NCBI RefSeq assembly: GCF_001952075.1
Contig: NZ_LXYU01000004.1
Location: forward strand, 310,001 to 374,000
Length of the DNA stretch: 64,000 nucleotides
Direction of reading: 5' to 3'
Source of the DNA: Ditibartonella apis
GTDB taxonomy: Bacteria; Pseudomonadota; Alphaproteobacteria; Rhizobiales; Rhizobiaceae
In this document: piece by piece, positions 60,583 to 64,000 of the stretch
Layout of the letters: each line of letters begins with the position of its first letter
Numbering within the stretch: the first letter of the stretch is position 1
Translations under genes and position numbers: made by a program
Notes under the pieces: generated by a model
Seen by the model: the letters and a program-made list of their open reading frames with translations, nothing else
Database searches by the model: none
Told to the model about the DNA's origin: nothing

Positions 60583-61362
60583 TCAAGGTAGACTAATCGG
60601 ATGCTTTGCAAGAAAGCTGATAACACCTTTTTTATAGACCGGATCGCCAACAGCCAGCATATGATCACGATTTGGAATGATCAATGCTTCACCATGTGGT
60701 AACAAAGCCACGAGCGGCTCGGCATCACCAGATATTTCATCCAATGTACCAACGGCAACCAAGGCAGGTTGTTTTATTGAATGAACCTGAGCTGCCGTCA
60801 ATTCTTGTTTCGATGTAATGACACATGCTGCAAGTGCCTTGCGGTCGCTTTTTGTTCTGTCGGCAAAGGTTCTGAACATCAAACCGCGTTTGTTGGTAAT
60901 TTTCGAAACATCGTCGGCAAGAAGCGCTTCAGCAACCGGCTCCCAATTACCTGCACCCGTAACCATACCGATTCCCAGTCCTCCGAATATCGCGCTATTC
61001 ACATAATCCGGATATAGGATCGACATATAGGCAGTTATTCTGGCTCCCATGGAATAACCCATAACCTGGGCTTTTTTAATACCGAGATGGTCAAGCAACG
61101 CAACTGCATCTCCTGCCATTGCCTGGGGCGTATAAACCTTCGGGTCATGACTTTTATCAGAAAAACCATGGCCGCGATTATCAATGGCAATTACACGATA
61201 TCCGGCTTCGTTCAATGCACGAAACCACCCCGGTGCATACCAATTTACATAGGATGAGGACGCAAAACCGTGGATTAATAAGACGGGATCTCCTTCTCCG
61301 TCTTCCCGATAGGCCAGTTTGAACCCGTCATGATTGAAATATTGAACGTCCTCTGCACTCAT
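60583..61362 (-). CDS. alpha/beta hydrolase
   Basis: A 259-residue esterase/lipase-fold protein. It has the oxyanion region LIHGFASSSYVNWY, the nucleophile elbow GYSMGARI, and a C-terminal His in IPNRDHMLAVGDP. Relatives are annotated as hydrolases of unknown substrate. Its start lies two bases after the stop of the DUF192 gene on the same strand. Confidence 0.88.
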   Translation of the reverse strand: MSAEDVQYFNHDGFKLAYREDGEGDPVLLIHGFASSSYVNWYAPGWFRALNEAGYRVIAIDNRGHGFSDKSHDPKVYTPQAMAGDAVALLDHLGIKKAQVMGYSMGARITAYMSILYPDYVNSAIFGGLGIGMVTGAGNWEPVAEALLADDVSKITNKRGLMFRTFADRTKSDRKALAACVITSKQELTAAQVHSIKQPALVAVGTLDEISGDAEPLVALLPHGEALIIPNRDHMLAVGDPVYKKGVISFLAKHPISLP

Positions 61363-61364
61363 TT

Positions 61365-61847
61365 TTAATCCACCTTACATCCACCACATATCGCAGGATG
61401 AAACACCCTGTCGCCAACTTTGATCCTGTTTTTTTGCACGTCACCAGCATTCACTTCGATTGTAAAGGCTGCGAACACGTGTGAAGATACAATTTTAGTT
61501 GAGTAAGGTATGGTGTTTTGGGTAATGGATTCAATTATGCCGTTTTCGTCCAGAAACAACATATCAAGAGGAAGAGGTGTGTTGGCCATCCACATTGTCA
61601 CGATACGTTTTTCGGGAAAAACAAACAACATGGCACGGTTAGCCGGAAAATCGGTCCGATACATCAAACCGGATTCATTTTGTTGAGGTGTTTTTGCAAC
61701 CTCGACATCATAAGAAATTTTACCAGTCCCGGTGATGATAACGAGGGGCGCCGGATCAACCGGTAACCGCATGGGGTCTTCCGAATAAGCGTTCGAACTT
61801 AGACCAAATATCAGAAATATAAGTCCGACAAAAAACCTCTTCATCAT
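61365..61847 (-). CDS. secreted DUF192-family protein
   Basis: Starting at ATG 61847 (an adjacent ATG at 61844 is possible) the product is about 160 residues with a Sec signal ending SNAYS. A longer frame to 61961 would overlap the cold-shock gene. The DUF192 core is VEVAKTPQQNESGLMYRTDF, MLFVFPEKRIVTMWMANTPL and PLDMLFLDENG. Function unknown; some members are periplasmic. Confidence 0.88.
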   Translation of the reverse strand: MMKRFFVGLIFLIFGLSSNAYSEDPMRLPVDPAPLVIITGTGKISYDVEVAKTPQQNESGLMYRTDFPANRAMLFVFPEKRIVTMWMANTPLPLDMLFLDENGIIESITQNTIPYSTKIVSSHVFAAFTIEVNAGDVQKNRIKVGDRVFHPAICGGCKVD

Positions 61848-61935
61848 TAGCCTACTTCCAACTGGGCTTAAACGGTAAACAGTCTGACAGTAACCGGCAA
61901 CAACTCGGCGCAAAACGAAAAACAGAGAAGATTGT

Positions 61936-62514
61936 TTAATGGGTTGGAAAAGGTATCGCAATGTCGGGATGGATTTCCGCGGCCATCAGACCTTTTTCAC
62001 CTCGCCCGAAACGAACCAGAACAACCTGCCCCGGACGCAATTCCGCAAGACCGAAACGACGGAGCGTTTCCATATGGATAAATATATCTTCGGTCCCCTC
62101 GCCTCGGGTGAGAAAGCCGAACCCCTTCTCGCGATTGAACCATTTGACAATTGCGCGTTCCAAACCGCTTTCGGCTTTTACAACCACATGCGTGCGAGCC
62201 GGTAATTCCGATGGATGTACTGCTGTAGAAAGGTCAATTGATTTGACCTGGATGCACTGCAGCCCCCGCTCACCTTTTTTGACCAGACATACAATGCGTG
62301 CACCTTCCAGTGCAGTGTGAAAACCGTCACGTCTCATCACAGTTACATGGAGGAGGATATCCGGAACACCGGCAATATCCGGCACGATGAAACCATAACC
62401 CTTGCTAACATCGAACCATTTGATGGTGCCACTCACTTCGGCAACATCTGTTGCTGCTGTTTCAGAACTATCTTGAGATGGAAGGCAGCCTTCCTCTAAA
62501 TCATCGCTCGCCAT
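61936..62514 (-). CDS. double cold-shock-domain protein
   Basis: A 192-residue protein with two cold-shock domains: SGTIKWFDVSKGYGFIVPD near 30 and RAIVKWFNREKGFGFLTRGE near 120. The RNP-like motifs are present in both. Such two-domain CSD proteins are common in Rhizobiales and bind RNA or single-stranded DNA. The start is ATG 62514; a GTG nine bases upstream is an alternative. The gene precedes the DUF192 gene. Confidence 0.93.
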   Translation of the reverse strand: MASDDLEEGCLPSQDSSETAATDVAEVSGTIKWFDVSKGYGFIVPDIAGVPDILLHVTVMRRDGFHTALEGARIVCLVKKGERGLQCIQVKSIDLSTAVHPSELPARTHVVVKAESGLERAIVKWFNREKGFGFLTRGEGTEDIFIHMETLRRFGLAELRPGQVVLVRFGRGEKGLMAAEIHPDIAIPFPTH

Positions 62515-62755
62515 AATTCTCACAGTCCTGTCAATATCTTCTAATCACGAATGATTCTCTTGAACTCCAGTAAATATTGTTCACTCATTGCGACGCAAGC
62601 CCCGAGAACAGGATTTCCCCAAATTGTCGACGCCTGCATAAAGAAAATCACCTGATTTCGTTTTTTTACCTCCGATTGCGATGAATGTCAGTCATGATAT
62701 TCACTTTGGCTGCAAAAACCGGTAAAACTTGAAAATCAAAGAAAGTGAGAAAAAT

Positions 62756-63196
62756 ATGCGTTATCTACACACAATGGTTCGCGTCAAAGACCTCCAACAA
62801 TCACTCCATTTCTACTGCGACATTTTCGGCCTTGAGGAAACACGGAGGATAGAAAATGAAAAAGGACGTTTTACACTTATCTATCTGGCAGCTGCTGAAG
62901 ATGTAAATGCTGCTCATTCTCATCACTCTCCGGAACTTGAACTTACTTATAACTGGGACAAGGAAGACTATCAGGGGGGGCGTAATTTCGGGCATTTGGC
63001 CTATGAAGTCGACAATATTTACGAGACTTGTAAAAATTTGGCTGATCAGGGAATCGTCATCAATCGGCCGCCCCGCGACGGTCATATGGCATTTATTAAA
63101 TCACCAGACGGTATCTCCATCGAGCTCTTACAAAAAGGCGAGAAACTTCCACCACAAGAACCATGGGTTTCCATGAAGAATACTGGAACATGGTAA
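62756..63196 (+). CDS. gloA: lactoylglutathione lyase (glyoxalase I)
   Basis: GloA converts the methylglyoxal-glutathione adduct to S-lactoylglutathione. The 146-residue protein (ATG 62756) has the vicinal-oxygen-chelate fold with [50 protein letters not shown] and [11 protein letters not shown]. Metal ligands His and Glu are in these segments. It stands alone. Confidence 0.95.
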   Translation: MRYLHTMVRVKDLQQSLHFYCDIFGLEETRRIENEKGRFTLIYLAAAEDVNAAHSHHSPELELTYNWDKEDYQGGRNFGHLAYEVDNIYETCKNLADQGIVINRPPRDGHMAFIKSPDGISIELLQKGEKLPPQEPWVSMKNTGTW

Positions 63197-63306
63197 AACT
63201 CGACATGAGTTTAAAATATAAACGGATTTTGTCACTGTAACTTGTAACGTAAGTCGGTTTATATTATGAAATTACTATAAATAATAAAACAGAGGGATAA
63301 ACAAAC

Positions 63307-64000
63307 ATGGCTTTCAAGCAATTGATTGCGGCAGCGATTGCTGCCACAGCACTGAATTTCAGTGCTCTCGCCGAAGACTCTATCAAAATAGGGGTATTTC
63401 TTCCGCTGACAGGGCAAAACGCATTCGGAGGACAACTGGAGCTCGAAGGCGTCGAGCTAGCCAACAAAATCAAGCCGGAAGTGCTCGGACACAAAGTCGA
63501 ACTTGTCGTTGTTGATAATAAATCCGACAAAGTTGAGGCTGCAAACGCTGTAATGAGACTTACCGCTTCCGATAAAGTCAACGGGATTATCGGAACTTAT
63601 GGTTCGTCTTTGGCACTTGCTGGTGGCGAAGTTTCAGAGCCTGCAAAAACACCGGCAATCGCGACGTCTGCAACCAACCCGCTCGTCACCCAAGGCAAAA
63701 AATATTATTTCCGTGCATGCTTTATTGACCCCTATCAGGGAGCCGGAGCAGCAACATATGCTTTCAATACGTTACATGCCAAAAAAGCGGCCATTCTGAA
63801 AGATGTTTCCAACGATTATGCAATCGGCCTCGCCAATTTCTTCGATACCTCGTTCAAAAAACTTGGCGGCGAAGTTATAGCAAACCTCAATTATAATTCG
63901 GGTGACCAGGACTTTTCGGCAGCCCTCACCCAGATTATCGCCGAACAACCGGATGTCCTTTTCATTCCGGCTTACTTTGCTGAAGGTGCGATTATCCTGA
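63307..64000 (+). CDS. branched-chain amino acid ABC transporter substrate-binding protein (partial)
   Basis: The start ATG 63307 has GAGGGA upstream. The first 22 residues form a Sec signal peptide (SALAED junction). The mature start IKIGVFLPLTGQNAFGGQLE and GIIGTYGSSLALAGGEVSEP fit the LivJ/LivK type I binding proteins, but differ clearly from the livJ-type gene at 32282. The window ends inside the gene after 231 codons. Permease genes may follow beyond the window. Confidence 0.92.
   Translation, partial: MAFKQLIAAAIAATALNFSALAEDSIKIGVFLPLTGQNAFGGQLELEGVELANKIKPEVLGHKVELVVVDNKSDKVEAANAVMRLTASDKVNGIIGTYGSSLALAGGEVSEPAKTPAIATSATNPLVTQGKKYYFRACFIDPYQGAGAATYAFNTLHAKKAAILKDVSNDYAIGLANFFDTSFKKLGGEVIANLNYNSGDQDFSAALTQIIAEQPDVLFIPAYFAEGAIIL

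Overview
The window looks like a chromosome segment of an alphaproteobacterium of the order Hyphomicrobiales (Rhizobiales). Protein style points to the Bartonella/Brucella group, and the moderate base composition (judged by eye, not counted) would suit a bee-gut type Bartonella; this placement is inference. Typical alphaproteobacterial markers are the CckA hybrid kinase, HdaA, the F1-ATPase zeta inhibitor, an NDUFS4-like complex I subunit, a one-cysteine DksA, a double cold-shock-domain protein, a very large SPOR-domain protein and the purC-purS-purQ-purL-bolA-grxD order. Most of the window is core housekeeping sequence. I found no CRISPR array, no intact prophage, no insertion sequence and no rRNA operon.

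Layout. 1-2.5 kb: a drug/toxin-type ABC exporter (two-domain ATPase, cut by the window edge, with its HlyD adaptor). 3-7.4 kb: tRNA-Leu, hisI, folE, a NifU/IscU-like Fe-S scaffold, yidD and thrS. 7.6-15.6 kb: a secreted beta-sandwich repeat protein, an A-type Fe-S carrier (erpA-like), then dgt, argS and the SPOR-domain protein in one direction. 15.6-16.9 kb: a non-coding, apparently decayed stretch. 16.9-24.4 kb: ilvE, then glpX, hom and an alaC-like aminotransferase on the minus strand, and two lipoproteins, one an M15-like peptidase. 24.5-26.0 kb: tRNA-Glu, tRNA-Arg, an NDUFS4-like gene and tRNA-Pro. 26-30.6 kb: an SH3-domain protein, hdaA with a PerM-family permease, and purM-purN. 31-38.3 kb: a lysozyme-fold-like lipoprotein, a livJ-type binding protein, cckA, a FliO-like membrane protein and dksA. 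38.5-42.8 kb: a SixA-type phosphatase, the ycjX-ycjF pair, a small secreted protein and a flavin reductase. 43-51.5 kb: rpe, purB, a hydrolase, the ATPase zeta subunit, purC, purS, purQ, a lipoprotein, purL, bolA and grxD. 51.5-64 kb: an MFS exporter, ttcA, rpsD, murI, trmJ-like, map, radC, a DUF3126 protein, cysE, a hydrolase, a DUF192 protein, a cold-shock protein, gloA and a second Leu/Ile/Val-binding protein cut by the window end.

How the genes work together. Seven de novo purine genes lie in the window (purM, purN, purB, purC, purS, purQ, purL); purS/purQ/purL encode the three-part FGAM synthase. Iron-sulfur biology recurs: the NifU-like scaffold, an A-type carrier, the BolA/CGFS-glutaredoxin pair, and TtcA as a cluster-dependent client. 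Envelope biology is the other theme: the SPOR protein, M15-like and lysozyme-like lipoproteins, MurI, YidD and secreted proteins of unknown role. CckA and HdaA are cell-cycle regulators.

I did not find a clearly new multi-gene system. The best leads are the roughly 700-residue disordered cytoplasmic arm of the SPOR protein with repeated DPFG motifs, the lipoprotein translationally coupled inside the purine operon, the orphan FliO-like protein, the repeat-built secreted protein, and the palindrome cluster after purB.
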